Origin: DASYDU01 sp031403315
GTDB lineage: Bacteria > Planctomycetota > Planctomycetia > Pirellulales > Lacipirellulaceae
Length of the DNA stretch: 33,653 nt
NCBI GenBank assembly: GCA_031403315.1
Contig: JANNTD010000355.1
Location: forward strand, 1-33,653
Direction of reading: 5' to 3'
In this document: one piece after another, positions 26,456 through 33,653 of the stretch
How positions within the stretch are numbered: the first letter of the stretch is position 1
Layout: each line of letters opens with the position of its first letter
Notes under the pieces: generated by a model
Told to the model about the DNA's origin: nothing
Seen by the model: only the letters and a program-made list of their open reading frames with translations
Databases searched by the model: none
Position numbers and translations under genes: made by a program

Positions 26456-27349
26456 GTGGTTCGTTTGTTTCGATTCATTTTGTGCTTGGCCTTATTCGGC
26501 TCGATGGCCGCGCTCGTCGTCGGCGAACGCGCGGTCGCGTGCGAGGCCTGTCGGCGATTCGGCGTCGATTTGCACAATCAAATTCCGGCCGGCGGCGACG
26601 CACTCGATGATGCTATCTACGGACCGGATGACGAGGGCGGCTCGGCCAGCTTTGTGGTCCAAGGCAGCAAGTGGCCGCAGCCGGGCGGCTTGGGCTCGCA
26701 GATCACGCTGACCTACAGTTTCGAGAATATGTTCGACGGCGGACTGTTGATGCCCAACAACCAGCCGCTGCCCAACGCTTTGATTCGCGGCTCGATCGAA
26801 GAAGCGCTCGGCGTGTGGGCCGGCGTCGTGCCGATCAATTTCGTCGAAGTCGCCGACAACGGGCTGCCCTATGGCAATGCCGCCGCCCAATACGGCCAGC
26901 TGCGCTTTCGCCACGTCTACATCAACGGCCCCGACCCGCCGCCGCCGGCCGACCCGATCGCCAAGGCCCAAGCCTATTTCCCCAGCAGCGGCATCTACGG
27001 CGGCGACGTCGAATACGATCACAGCGATCGCTGGCAAGAGATGGGCACACGCCCGATCCCCGACATTCTCGGCGCGACGATCCACGAGCTAGGCCACTCG
27101 CTCGGGCTTCATCACACCAACCTGCCCGAAGCGAACATGTATTGGATCTTCACCCGCTACAGCGGCCTGGGCACCGGCCAACTGCACCCCGACGACATCG
27201 CCGGCATCCGGTCGATCTACGGCGCCGGCGGCGGAATCGTCACGTCGCTGGTGCCAGAGCCGGCGACGGGGGTTCTGATGATGTTTGCTGGCTCCGCGTT
27301 AGCATGCCGATTTCGTCGGCGTTCGAGTCAACGTGGCTCGGCTATTTAG
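26456..27349 (+). CDS. Matrixin-like zinc metalloprotease with PEP-CTERM tail
   Basis: A 297-residue exported protease. A signal peptide (about 1-29) precedes a matrixin/metzincin domain: the helical segment SIEEALGVWAGVVPINFVEV, then the zinc motif HELGHSLGLHH, in which H210, H214 and H220 bind zinc and E211 is the catalytic base. The tail is VPEPAT, a hydrophobic helix and FRRRSS. It would cleave extracellular protein and be anchored or released through the exosortase route. GTG 26456 is chosen as start: GGGAG sits 8 nt before it and the hydrophobic signal starts right after. An upstream TTG (26441) would overlap the ribosome site. It converges on the beta-lactamase-fold gene with a 36-nt gap. 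Confidence 0.83.
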   Translation: MVRLFRFILCLALFGSMAALVVGERAVACEACRRFGVDLHNQIPAGGDALDDAIYGPDDEGGSASFVVQGSKWPQPGGLGSQITLTYSFENMFDGGLLMPNNQPLPNALIRGSIEEALGVWAGVVPINFVEVADNGLPYGNAAAQYGQLRFRHVYINGPDPPPPADPIAKAQAYFPSSGIYGGDVEYDHSDRWQEMGTRPIPDILGATIHELGHSLGLHHTNLPEANMYWIFTRYSGLGTGQLHPDDIAGIRSIYGAGGGIVTSLVPEPATGVLMMFAGSALACRFRRRSSQRGSAI

Positions 27350-27385
27350 TCACGTCATCCTGCCCGAGTATGACCGCGTAATTCA

Positions 27386-28591
27386 TCACGGCGACTCGGT
27401 TGCCAACCCGTCCACCGCCGCCTGCTGAAATTTCTTGCGGATGTCTGAGCCGTCGCTGTTGCCCAGGTCGGCGCGTTGAATGAGCAGCACGAAGATTCGG
27501 CCTTTCACCGGGTCGATCCAGCCTTGGGTGCCGTACGCGCCGCCGTGGCCGAATGTGCCCGGCGAGAGCATGCCGGTGACGCCTTCCGGCCGGCGCACGA
27601 TGCTCCAACCGAGTCCCCAGCCGTTGCCGGGCGTGAAGCCGGTCGTGAGGTCGCCCGTCTGCACCGTCGTCATCTCGCCCACGGATTTCTCCGAGACGAT
27701 CCTGTTGCCGTCGAGCTCGCCGCCGTTGAGAATCATTTGATAGAAGCGTTGCATGTCGCCGGCGGTCGAGAACAAGCCGCCCGAAGGGTTCGGCACCGAA
27801 TCCGGTGCTCCCGTGTCGATCCACCGCTCGCCCCGCACCAGGAATTTTCCATTCTTACTCAATTTGTAGAGTACCGCCATCCGCTCGCGCAGTTTGTCGG
27901 TCAGATGAAATGTCGTGTCGGTCATCGCCAGCGGTTCGAATATCCGCTCGCGCAGGAATTTCTCGTACGGCTGCCCAGAAACAACTTCAATGATCCGGCC
28001 AACGACGTTCATGCTCGGTCCATATTCCCATTTCGAGCCGGGTTGAAACTTGAACGGCCGTGCGGCCAGCACGTTCGCGGTCACTTCGAGCGATTCGAAG
28101 CAATCCTGTTTGCCGGAGAGGCCGGAGGTGTGGGTCAGCAGGTGGCGAACCTTGAGTCCGCGGACCGGCTCGCCGTTCTCGAGTTTGGCGTTGGCGAACG
28201 CCGGGATGTGTTTTTCGACCGGATCGTCGATCGAAATCTTGCCTTCGTCCACCAACATCATGAGCGCCGTCGCCGTGATCGGCTTGGTCATCGACATGAT
28301 GCCAAACAGCGTGTCGGACGTCATCGGCACGTTCTCTTCCAAATCGGCCAGGCCGGCCGACGCTGCAAAGGTCCGGCCCGCCGGCGAGCTCTGCTTGATC
28401 GGACGCTGTTGATAGACGAGCGTCACGTAGCCGGGAATCTCTTTGGCCTCAATGAATTTCTTCATCGCTCGCGGCACCCTATCGGCCGGACTCTCCTGGG
28501 CGTAGGCGGGTGTCGCAGGCAATCCGAGCGTGAGAATCGCGACCCAAATCAGCGTGGTGAACCCAACCGAGATACTCCGAATCGCAATCAC
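27386..28591 (-). CDS. Secreted serine hydrolase of the beta-lactamase/class C (AmpC-like) fold
   Basis: A 401-residue exported protein. The signal peptide ends AYA|QE (about residue 31). The active-site Ser/Lys pair SMTK (100-103) is present, the second motif has its Tyr at 190 (YGPSMN), and the third motif is HGG (349-351). Proteins of this family are esterases, transpeptidase-like or D-amino peptidases as often as beta-lactamases, so I do not call resistance. The start is GTG 28591, with GGAGGG 6 nt upstream on the minus strand. It lies 170 nt downstream of the double-domain PEP-CTERM gene on the same strand, so co-transcription is possible. Confidence 0.87.
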   Translation of the reverse strand: MIAIRSISVGFTTLIWVAILTLGLPATPAYAQESPADRVPRAMKKFIEAKEIPGYVTLVYQQRPIKQSSPAGRTFAASAGLADLEENVPMTSDTLFGIMSMTKPITATALMMLVDEGKISIDDPVEKHIPAFANAKLENGEPVRGLKVRHLLTHTSGLSGKQDCFESLEVTANVLAARPFKFQPGSKWEYGPSMNVVGRIIEVVSGQPYEKFLRERIFEPLAMTDTTFHLTDKLRERMAVLYKLSKNGKFLVRGERWIDTGAPDSVPNPSGGLFSTAGDMQRFYQMILNGGELDGNRIVSEKSVGEMTTVQTGDLTTGFTPGNGWGLGWSIVRRPEGVTGMLSPGTFGHGGAYGTQGWIDPVKGRIFVLLIQRADLGNSDGSDIRKKFQQAAVDGLATESP

Positions 28592-28761
28592 GGCAAACCC
28601 TCCGCCAAAGAAAAAGAAGTGGCCCCAGGGCCATTAGTTTAGCGGAGAGCGGTTCAACGATGCAAATCTCACCAGCGGAGTCGTCTAGTGCGGGCCGCAC
28701 GGGCGTGTAGCGTGTGCCGCGCCGTGTTTTCCAGGCTCAAACGACGAAAAAACCGCAACAG

Positions 28762-30732
28762 TTACATGAAACGCGCTCTAGCCCAGCACGCGGCGATGCA
28801 GGAACCGAAGAACACCAGGGCGGCGGAGCTCGGTTCTGGAGTGCTCGACGCTAACGCACTTTGGCCCGCCAAGTCGTAGTCCGAAAATGCGAAGAATCGA
28901 TCGGTACCGCCATCACTGTTGAGGGTCGTGACGCTGGTCCAACTCAGCCCGCCTGCCCGATGCACTACCGCCTTTTGCAGTGAAATCAGTGTTGTCGCGA
29001 CCATGACCCCACTTCCATCGTCGACCGGCGTCCCCAAACCGCCGACATAGATCAATTCAGAGTTCAATACCAAACCATCCAAGTTCCACGTCGTCCAATA
29101 CCCGCTTCCATGAACGAGACCCGGCCTTGCAAAGATGACGTCGCCTTGGTCTGGCGCAGGGACATCCACATCAACGTACAACCACGGATCGGTAGTCGGA
29201 ACGTGCCAGTCGACGTCATCGATCACGACTATGACTGGCTCACCCGGTGGATCACCTGTCGACGGCGGGAATTCAATCATCGGCGGCACATCGATTGCAG
29301 GAGGCGGGTCGCCGACCGTTGGCAGATCTTCATGCACGATCGGAGGTTGTGGCAAGTCGACAATCGGCGGAGCAACCACCGGAGGCAGTTCGATCGGCTG
29401 CGACGAACTGATTGTCGCGCAATCGGCCCCCAACACCGCAAAATTGTTTGCCGCCAGGTTCACGAGTGGACTAAACGAGTCACCTTGCCGCGCTACCAGG
29501 CCAACCGTGAGGTCCAGGTCCTGGAAGTTCAAATCGTCCGGAACGACAATGTATGCCAGCTGCGCGGAGTCGCTCTGCTCGGCGCCGATATTTCCCCAAG
29601 CGCCGCCAAGATGAGACCCGACCCCCGCGCTTCCTGATCCAGTGTCGAAGGGACTAGCACCGACGTTGTTGTCTTCCGCAAGGGGCATCGTCAAAGCGTT
29701 GCCGGGAATGAGTAGATGGCTATCGGCGCCGCTGGTGGCCGGCCCGCGCGGCGATGGATCAACGACGCCGTCCGCATCCAGATCGGTCCAAGACTGGTGC
29801 AACGGGGCATCGATGCGAACGTCGACCGCCCCAATCAAACTGCCGTCGAGTAGCGAAACACTCAGTTGATAGGCCGTGAAGCCAGCCGGCAGCCCATTGT
29901 CCGACGACCAAAGCATTTGGGTTGCCGAGGCATTGAGCTGCGGAATCCCGAGCGGGGCAGGCGGCGGTACAACTGGCGGCGGCACCGTGGGCGGCAAGGT
30001 GGTCACGGGAGGAATTGGATTGCTCGCCGGCGGCGGCAACGGATCGGGAATCGGTAGCGGCAACGGTTTTGGTGGCGGGGCAGGAAACGACGCTCCCTGC
30101 CGGAAATTGAACACTTCGCCAAATGGGTCGGCCACGTCGATCGCATACTCCAGCTGCGACTCGTAACCGCGCGGAATCACAACGTACGCCAAGTCAAACG
30201 AAGTTGAATTTGCGCCGGGAATGCCCCACACGCCCTTCATCCGCGTGCCCACGCCATAGTCGATCGATCCCGGCACGTCCGGCAGCGTCCCGTACGGAGC
30301 AGATTCGTGAATATTCTCCGTCGGCTGGACGGCAAACAGCGCGCCATTCATGGGTAGCAGATGGCTGTCGCCGCCTGAGATACCCAAGCCGCTCGGCGTC
30401 GAACCGTAGGTTTGCGCATCCTCGTCCCAATTCCAGCGCTGGTGGAAGATGCCCTTGAGATCGACGTCGACGGCCCCGATCCGCGATCCATCGTCCGACG
30501 ACACGCCCAGGATATACGACACCCAATCACCGGCGAGCGAGGGATCGTTGAGCCCGGTGTCGCCGGCGAGCGGCACGGTTCCCGGGTCGGACACGGGCGT
30601 CATGAACAGGTTGTATCCGCCCAACGCCAAGTTTGGGGCCCAAACGAGCAGTCCCACGATCGCCGCCAAGCCGCCGCTGCGCCTCGTGGCCCAACGGGCA
30701 CTTGCTACCATGCTGGCTAACCAATTCGACAT
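28762..30732 (-). CDS. Double-domain PEP-CTERM protein, HQRW/GDSHL domain family (copies E1 and E2)
   Basis: A 656-residue exported protein. After a long basic-hydrophobic leader (about 1-38) come two diverged copies of the uncharacterised domain: E1 (about 40-215; HQRW 97-100, GDSHL 121-125, IDYGVGTRMKGVWG, AYVVIP) and E2 (about 266-435; HQSW 312-315, ADSHL 336-340, GVGSHLGGAWG, AYIVVP). They are joined by a Pro-rich linker (216-262), and a second Pro-rich spacer (about 448-500) leads to a unique C-terminal region (510-628). The tail is TPEPSS, a hydrophobic helix and WARARF. There is no He_PIG-like module. ATG 30732 has GGAGG about 7 nt upstream. Unlike the fused gene at 13681, the two copies share one signal peptide and one sorting signal, so this is a regular two-domain design. 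Confidence 0.87.
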   Translation of the reverse strand: MSNWLASMVASARWATRRSGGLAAIVGLLVWAPNLALGGYNLFMTPVSDPGTVPLAGDTGLNDPSLAGDWVSYILGVSSDDGSRIGAVDVDLKGIFHQRWNWDEDAQTYGSTPSGLGISGGDSHLLPMNGALFAVQPTENIHESAPYGTLPDVPGSIDYGVGTRMKGVWGIPGANSTSFDLAYVVIPRGYESQLEYAIDVADPFGEVFNFRQGASFPAPPPKPLPLPIPDPLPPPASNPIPPVTTLPPTVPPPVVPPPAPLGIPQLNASATQMLWSSDNGLPAGFTAYQLSVSLLDGSLIGAVDVRIDAPLHQSWTDLDADGVVDPSPRGPATSGADSHLLIPGNALTMPLAEDNNVGASPFDTGSGSAGVGSHLGGAWGNIGAEQSDSAQLAYIVVPDDLNFQDLDLTVGLVARQGDSFSPLVNLAANNFAVLGADCATISSSQPIELPPVVAPPIVDLPQPPIVHEDLPTVGDPPPAIDVPPMIEFPPSTGDPPGEPVIVVIDDVDWHVPTTDPWLYVDVDVPAPDQGDVIFARPGLVHGSGYWTTWNLDGLVLNSELIYVGGLGTPVDDGSGVMVATTLISLQKAVVHRAGGLSWTSVTTLNSDGGTDRFFAFSDYDLAGQSALASSTPEPSSAALVFFGSCIAACWARARFM

Positions 30733-30852
30733 GTGTCCGCCTCCTCGCCCCGCAACTTCGCCGGATCAAAATGACGGCTTCGGCCGTTTGCTGCAAGCCT
30801 TTACTCCAGAAGGCCGACCCGAGGAGGTCATGTCACGCGAAATCTGGGGGGA

Positions 30853-31542
30853 TTAGCGGCCGCTGGATCGATTGCGGGACACGGCACCGGCGAAACAGGC
30901 CAAGGCGGTGCCAATCATCGACCAGGTCGTAGGCTCTGGCGTCGGAAAGAAATCCGTTTCGTCGAGCGCGTCGATGATATTGCCATTTGGATCGGCGACT
31001 TGCACCGAAATGTCGAAATCGTATTTCTTGTCCGCCGGAAAGACTACGTACGCCAGACTGGCGGTCGTCGTTGGCCCTGTGATGCCCCAAACGTCTGTCA
31101 AGAACGTCCCTACGCCGTAGTCGTAATTTGGGGTATCGGCCAGCGGGCTGCCGACGCCGCTGTTGTCCTCGTTTGGTCCAGTGTAAAAGAGCAAGCCACT
31201 TACGTTGTGAACGTGACTGTCACCGTTTGACCGGTTCGTACTATTGTGCGTCGAGTCGAATACCCCCGTATCCTCGTTGAACACCCAGCGCTGATGCAAT
31301 GGTCCATGAATCAATACATTAACGGCGCCGATCAGCTCCCCGGCATTCGACGCAAGACCAAGCTCGTACGACACCCAAGGCGCGCCCAGCGCCGCGTCCG
31401 GCGCCGCAAACGGAATTCCGTGGGCCGGGTCCTTGATCAGCGTCGCCGTGCCGATCACCGCCGCCTCGGCCGCGGTGCCAACGGTAAACATTGCAACACC
31501 CGCCACCGCCGCCAAGAATGCCAAGTTTTGAAATCGATTCAT
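30853..31542 (-). CDS. Short PEP-CTERM protein, HQRW/GDSHL domain family (copy F)
   Basis: A 229-residue exported protein, the minimal family member: signal peptide (about 1-27, ending AAEA), a single domain (PFAAPDAALGAPWVSY, GELIGAVN, LHQRW, GDSHVH, YGVGTFLTDVWG, AYVVFP) and directly the sorting signal TPEPTT, a hydrophobic helix and a basic tail. It lacks the Ig-like module. I chose ATG 31542, preceded by a strong GGAGGGA ribosome site; the frame is open to 31716. The 47 nt covering the ribosome site and first codons (31508-31554) match those of copy C (12554-12600) with one difference. It lies 120 nt upstream of the two-domain gene on the same strand, so the two form a likely operon. Confidence 0.88.
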   Translation of the reverse strand: MNRFQNLAFLAAVAGVAMFTVGTAAEAAVIGTATLIKDPAHGIPFAAPDAALGAPWVSYELGLASNAGELIGAVNVLIHGPLHQRWVFNEDTGVFDSTHNSTNRSNGDSHVHNVSGLLFYTGPNEDNSGVGSPLADTPNYDYGVGTFLTDVWGITGPTTTASLAYVVFPADKKYDFDISVQVADPNGNIIDALDETDFFPTPEPTTWSMIGTALACFAGAVSRNRSSGR

Positions 31543-31979
31543 TACTTCCCTCCGAGTTTTCTGCCAGTGCCCGGCACTTCTCATGGGCGCCACATTGGCT
31601 GGCAACGCAAATCCTTCGTCGCAATTGCCGCCAAATTGCGCGACCACGCGATCCACGCAACGAGTTCGTACAACAAGCGTGTGCAAATAAGCTGCAGTCG
31701 AACTGCACTCAGCCACGCACAGAAAGCGATGTCCTAGAAGCTCCGTGAGACCAGGAGCACGACATTGCCAAGATCGAGATCATTAGCGTTCCGATAAGGT
31801 CAATCGAGGCGAAAAAAAGTTGCCCCGTGACCACACCCAGAGAATGAAGAGATCGCCACGTCCCCGTACCTTGCCACCTATTGTAGCCCCTCCTTTCCCC
31901 CAAAGGCAAAGACTTTTTTACGTAAAATTGGCGAATGACGCATTTCGATCCGGCAGGCAGTTCGTCCTGTACCAGAACC
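31543..31979 (-). promoter_or_regulatory. Leader and promoter region of copy F
   Basis: No supported gene in these 437 nt. On the minus strand, TTGCCT (31904-31909), an 18-nt spacer and TACAAT (31880-31885) form a reasonable promoter. Transcription would start near 31873, giving a leader of about 330 nt, long like that of the first PEP-CTERM gene. A minus-strand ORF at 31709-31909 overlaps this promoter and is unlikely to be real. Confidence 0.45.
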
Positions 31980-32843
31980 TTAGCTCAGACTTCCCATCGC
32001 GCCGCTTTGATAATCGGCGATCGCCTGGCGGATTTCCGCGCTGGTGTTCATCACGAACGGCCCCTGGCCCACCACCGGTTCCCCGATCGGCTGGCCAGAA
32101 AGCAAGAGCACCCGTGCGGTGCCGACGCTCGAAACCGCGATCCTGTCGCCGGACCGATCGAATCGTGCCAGCTCGCCGCTTTTCACCTGTTCCGTTTCGC
32201 CGACGGTCACGACGCCATCTTGAACGACCAGCATCGTGGTATGACCTTCCGGCACCGCGAGTTCGATCGCCTGGTTCGCCGCAAGCGTCAGGTCCCACAG
32301 ATTGATCGGTGTGAAGGTCTTTGCCGGTCCGCGAGTGCCTGCGAACTCGCCGGCGATGATGCGCACCTGTCCGGCTCCGTTCGGGAGCGCCACGCTGGGA
32401 ACATCGCCGGCGCGAATCTCCTGGTAGCGGGGCGGCGACATTTTCAGCTTCGCCGGCAGATTGACCCACAGCTGCATTACCTGAAACGTGCCGCCGCTCG
32501 CGGTGAACGCGTCGCTGTGAAATTCCTCATGGACGACGCCACTCGCCGCGGTCATCCATTGAACGTCGCCCGGGCCGATGGTGCCATGGTTGCCGGCCGA
32601 GTCGCGGTGCTCCAGTTCGCCGCTGTAGACGATGGTCACCGTCTCGAAGCCGCGATGCGGATGCTCGCCGACGCCGCGCCGCGATTCGGAGGGCGCGAAC
32701 TCATGCGGCCCGGCAAAATCCAACAGCAGAAACGGATCGACCGCCGCCGAGTCGCGGCCGTAGGAAAACAAGCTCCGCACCGGGAAGCCATCGCCGACCC
32801 AATGGGCCGGCACATCCCGCGTAATGTGTAGCAGTCGTTTCAT
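31980..32843 (-). CDS. Pirin family protein
   Basis: A 287-residue bicupin. The four metal ligands of pirins are in place with the expected spacing: H61 and H63 in HPHRG, and H105 and E107 in VVHEEFH. Pirins bind Fe (or another metal); bacterial homologues include quercetin 2,3-dioxygenases and redox-linked regulators, so the exact role here is open. No signal peptide; cytoplasmic. ATG 32843 is chosen over an upstream TTG (32855) because the family sequence begins with MKRLLHITRD-like residues; there is no obvious ribosome site, only AT-rich sequence. A GC-rich inverted repeat (32862-32925) lies just upstream. Confidence 0.9.
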   Translation of the reverse strand: MKRLLHITRDVPAHWVGDGFPVRSLFSYGRDSAAVDPFLLLDFAGPHEFAPSESRRGVGEHPHRGFETVTIVYSGELEHRDSAGNHGTIGPGDVQWMTAASGVVHEEFHSDAFTASGGTFQVMQLWVNLPAKLKMSPPRYQEIRAGDVPSVALPNGAGQVRIIAGEFAGTRGPAKTFTPINLWDLTLAANQAIELAVPEGHTTMLVVQDGVVTVGETEQVKSGELARFDRSGDRIAVSSVGTARVLLLSGQPIGEPVVGQGPFVMNTSAEIRQAIADYQSGAMGSLS

Positions 32844-32861
32844 GAAACAAAACAAATCATA

Positions 32862-32925
32862 AAGCCGCGACCGCTGGTCGCGGTCTTTGGCGGTGGCTCG
32901 AAACCCCGACCGGCGGTCGCGGCTT
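32862..32925. repeat. Inverted repeat with self-complementary CGCGACCG arms
   Basis: Arms 32862-32881 and 32906-32925 pair imperfectly (about three mismatches) around a 24-nt centre. Each arm is itself partly palindromic (GCGACCGCTGGTCGC). It resembles a dispersed planctomycete repeat and lies directly upstream of the pirin start. Confidence 0.55.
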
Positions 32926-33121
32926 GGTGCGAGGTAAGGATTATTCCGCCCGATTTGCCGCGATTTCGAACCTGTTTTGCCGCTACGCCCAACCCTTTAT
33001 TCGCGGCTCGCGTAGAGATATTGTTGGCCGGGCCCAGGGAAAAGCAATCCGCAGACTGACCGGCTTGACACTTTGCTGCGACACCGAAACCGCGACACCG
33101 AAGATACTCCTGATCCTGCAC

Positions 33122-33532
33122 ATGGAACGACGAATCCTTCGCCGACTTGCGAACGCCGTGTTCGTGGCCCTTTTGGCCGCGGCGATCGTCGTTCCCGGTT
33201 CGGCGCTGGCTTGCTCGTCAGGAGCGGCGGACACCGACTGCTGTTGCCGGGCGCGCGAACGCGCGGCGGCCGGCACCGCGAATTGTCCGCGCCATTCAGC
33301 AGCGCCCCAAAGCTGCGCGAACAGATCCTGCGACTGCTGCCGCCCGGCCGCACCGCAGAACCTTCCGCCCGACCGCACCACGGACCGCATCCAACCGGAC
33401 CACGCCGTCGCGGTGTCGAACGTCGCTTCGTCACACGCCGACGCAGCTCCAAGTCTCCAATCGCTGGCGGCTCCCGCCAGCCATCTCACCGCGATCCCGC
33501 ATCGCATTCTGCACTGCAGCTGGTTGATTTGA
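33122..33532 (+). CDS. Small secreted Cys-rich protein of unknown function
   Basis: A 136-residue protein. A signal peptide (about 1-28; hydrophobic core AVFVALLAAAIVV, ending SALA) is followed at once by Cys and then clusters of Cys (CSSGAADTDCCCR, and later CANRSCDCCR), with His residues toward the C terminus, as in metal-binding or disulfide-rich envelope proteins. It is not a clear lipoprotein because the residue at -3 is Ala rather than Leu. ATG 33122 was chosen over an upstream in-frame GTG (32924) because of the signal peptide; no clear ribosome site. Low-complexity Ala/Pro-rich middle. Overlapping GC-rich frames leave some doubt that it is real. Confidence 0.5.
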   Translation: MERRILRRLANAVFVALLAAAIVVPGSALACSSGAADTDCCCRARERAAAGTANCPRHSAAPQSCANRSCDCCRPAAPQNLPPDRTTDRIQPDHAVAVSNVASSHADAAPSLQSLAAPASHLTAIPHRILHCSWLI

Positions 33533-33621
33533 TTCCGGCACGAACTCCCGTTTAGCCGCGACGCATAGGCGAGTTATCGAGCCGAAGTGGAGCGCGAATT
33601 CATGTTCGTGTTTTGGTTTCA

Positions 33622-33647
33622 ATCAGTTCTATCAATCAGTTCTATCA
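33622..33647. repeat. 13-bp tandem duplication at the window end
   Basis: ATCAGTTCTATCA occurs twice in a row (33622-33634, 33635-33647). More units could follow beyond the window. Confidence 0.7.
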
Positions 33648-33653
33648 ACCAGA

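Noticed and set aside
27386..28591. Beta-lactamase resistance gene
   Set aside because: The fold is shared by many esterases and peptidases; nothing here shows antibiotic hydrolysis.

Overview
The window looks like a GC-rich chromosomal segment of a planctomycete, most likely order Pirellulales. The basis is the large number of PEP-CTERM secreted proteins with dockerin-type repeats, a membrane Ser/Thr kinase with a fused cyclase-like domain, planctomycete-style STAS and GH10-like proteins, and intergenic repeats of the kind common in that phylum. This is inference from protein content; there is no rRNA or marker tree here. I saw no tRNA, rRNA, CRISPR array or insertion sequence.

Layout. 1-2178: a terminator of an off-window gene, then a YceH/DUF480 protein and a bile-acid:Na+-symporter-like membrane protein, probably co-transcribed. 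2179-2856: a gene-free stretch built of dispersed repeats. 2857-5945: a small protein of unknown function, convergent with a 912-residue cyclase-like/kinase/TM/Cache receptor. 5946-7627: 1.7 kb with no convincing gene, holding two large hairpins, a leftward terminator and a strong promoter with a long leader. 7628-15696: the core of the window, five PEP-CTERM ORFs interrupted by a VapBC toxin-antitoxin pair and a probable small RNA. 16044-17693: a trypsin-like protease with about eight dockerin repeats and a PEP-CTERM tail. 17705-26163: mostly housekeeping genes on the minus strand (aroC, purC, alaS, an orphan DPPY methyltransferase, a STAS protein) plus a GH10-like pseudoenzyme on plus. 26456-31542: a PEP-CTERM matrixin protease, a beta-lactamase-fold hydrolase and two more members of the PEP-CTERM family. 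31980-33532: a pirin and a Cys-rich secreted protein.

The main discovery candidate is an uncharacterised secreted domain of about 175-190 residues with an HQRW motif and a GDSHL motif. It occurs seven times in six PEP-CTERM ORFs: 8637-9656, 10275-11300, 12566-13618, 13681-15696 (two copies), 28762-30732 (two copies) and 30853-31542. Four copies plus the second half of the fused gene carry a downstream Ig-like (He_PIG-like) module. Copies have exchanged DNA recently: 245 nt differ at only three positions between two genes whose flanks are diverged. One ORF is two complete PEP-CTERM proteins fused head to tail, so a sorting signal and a second signal peptide lie in the middle. No exosortase lies in the window, so sorting would depend on a distant gene.
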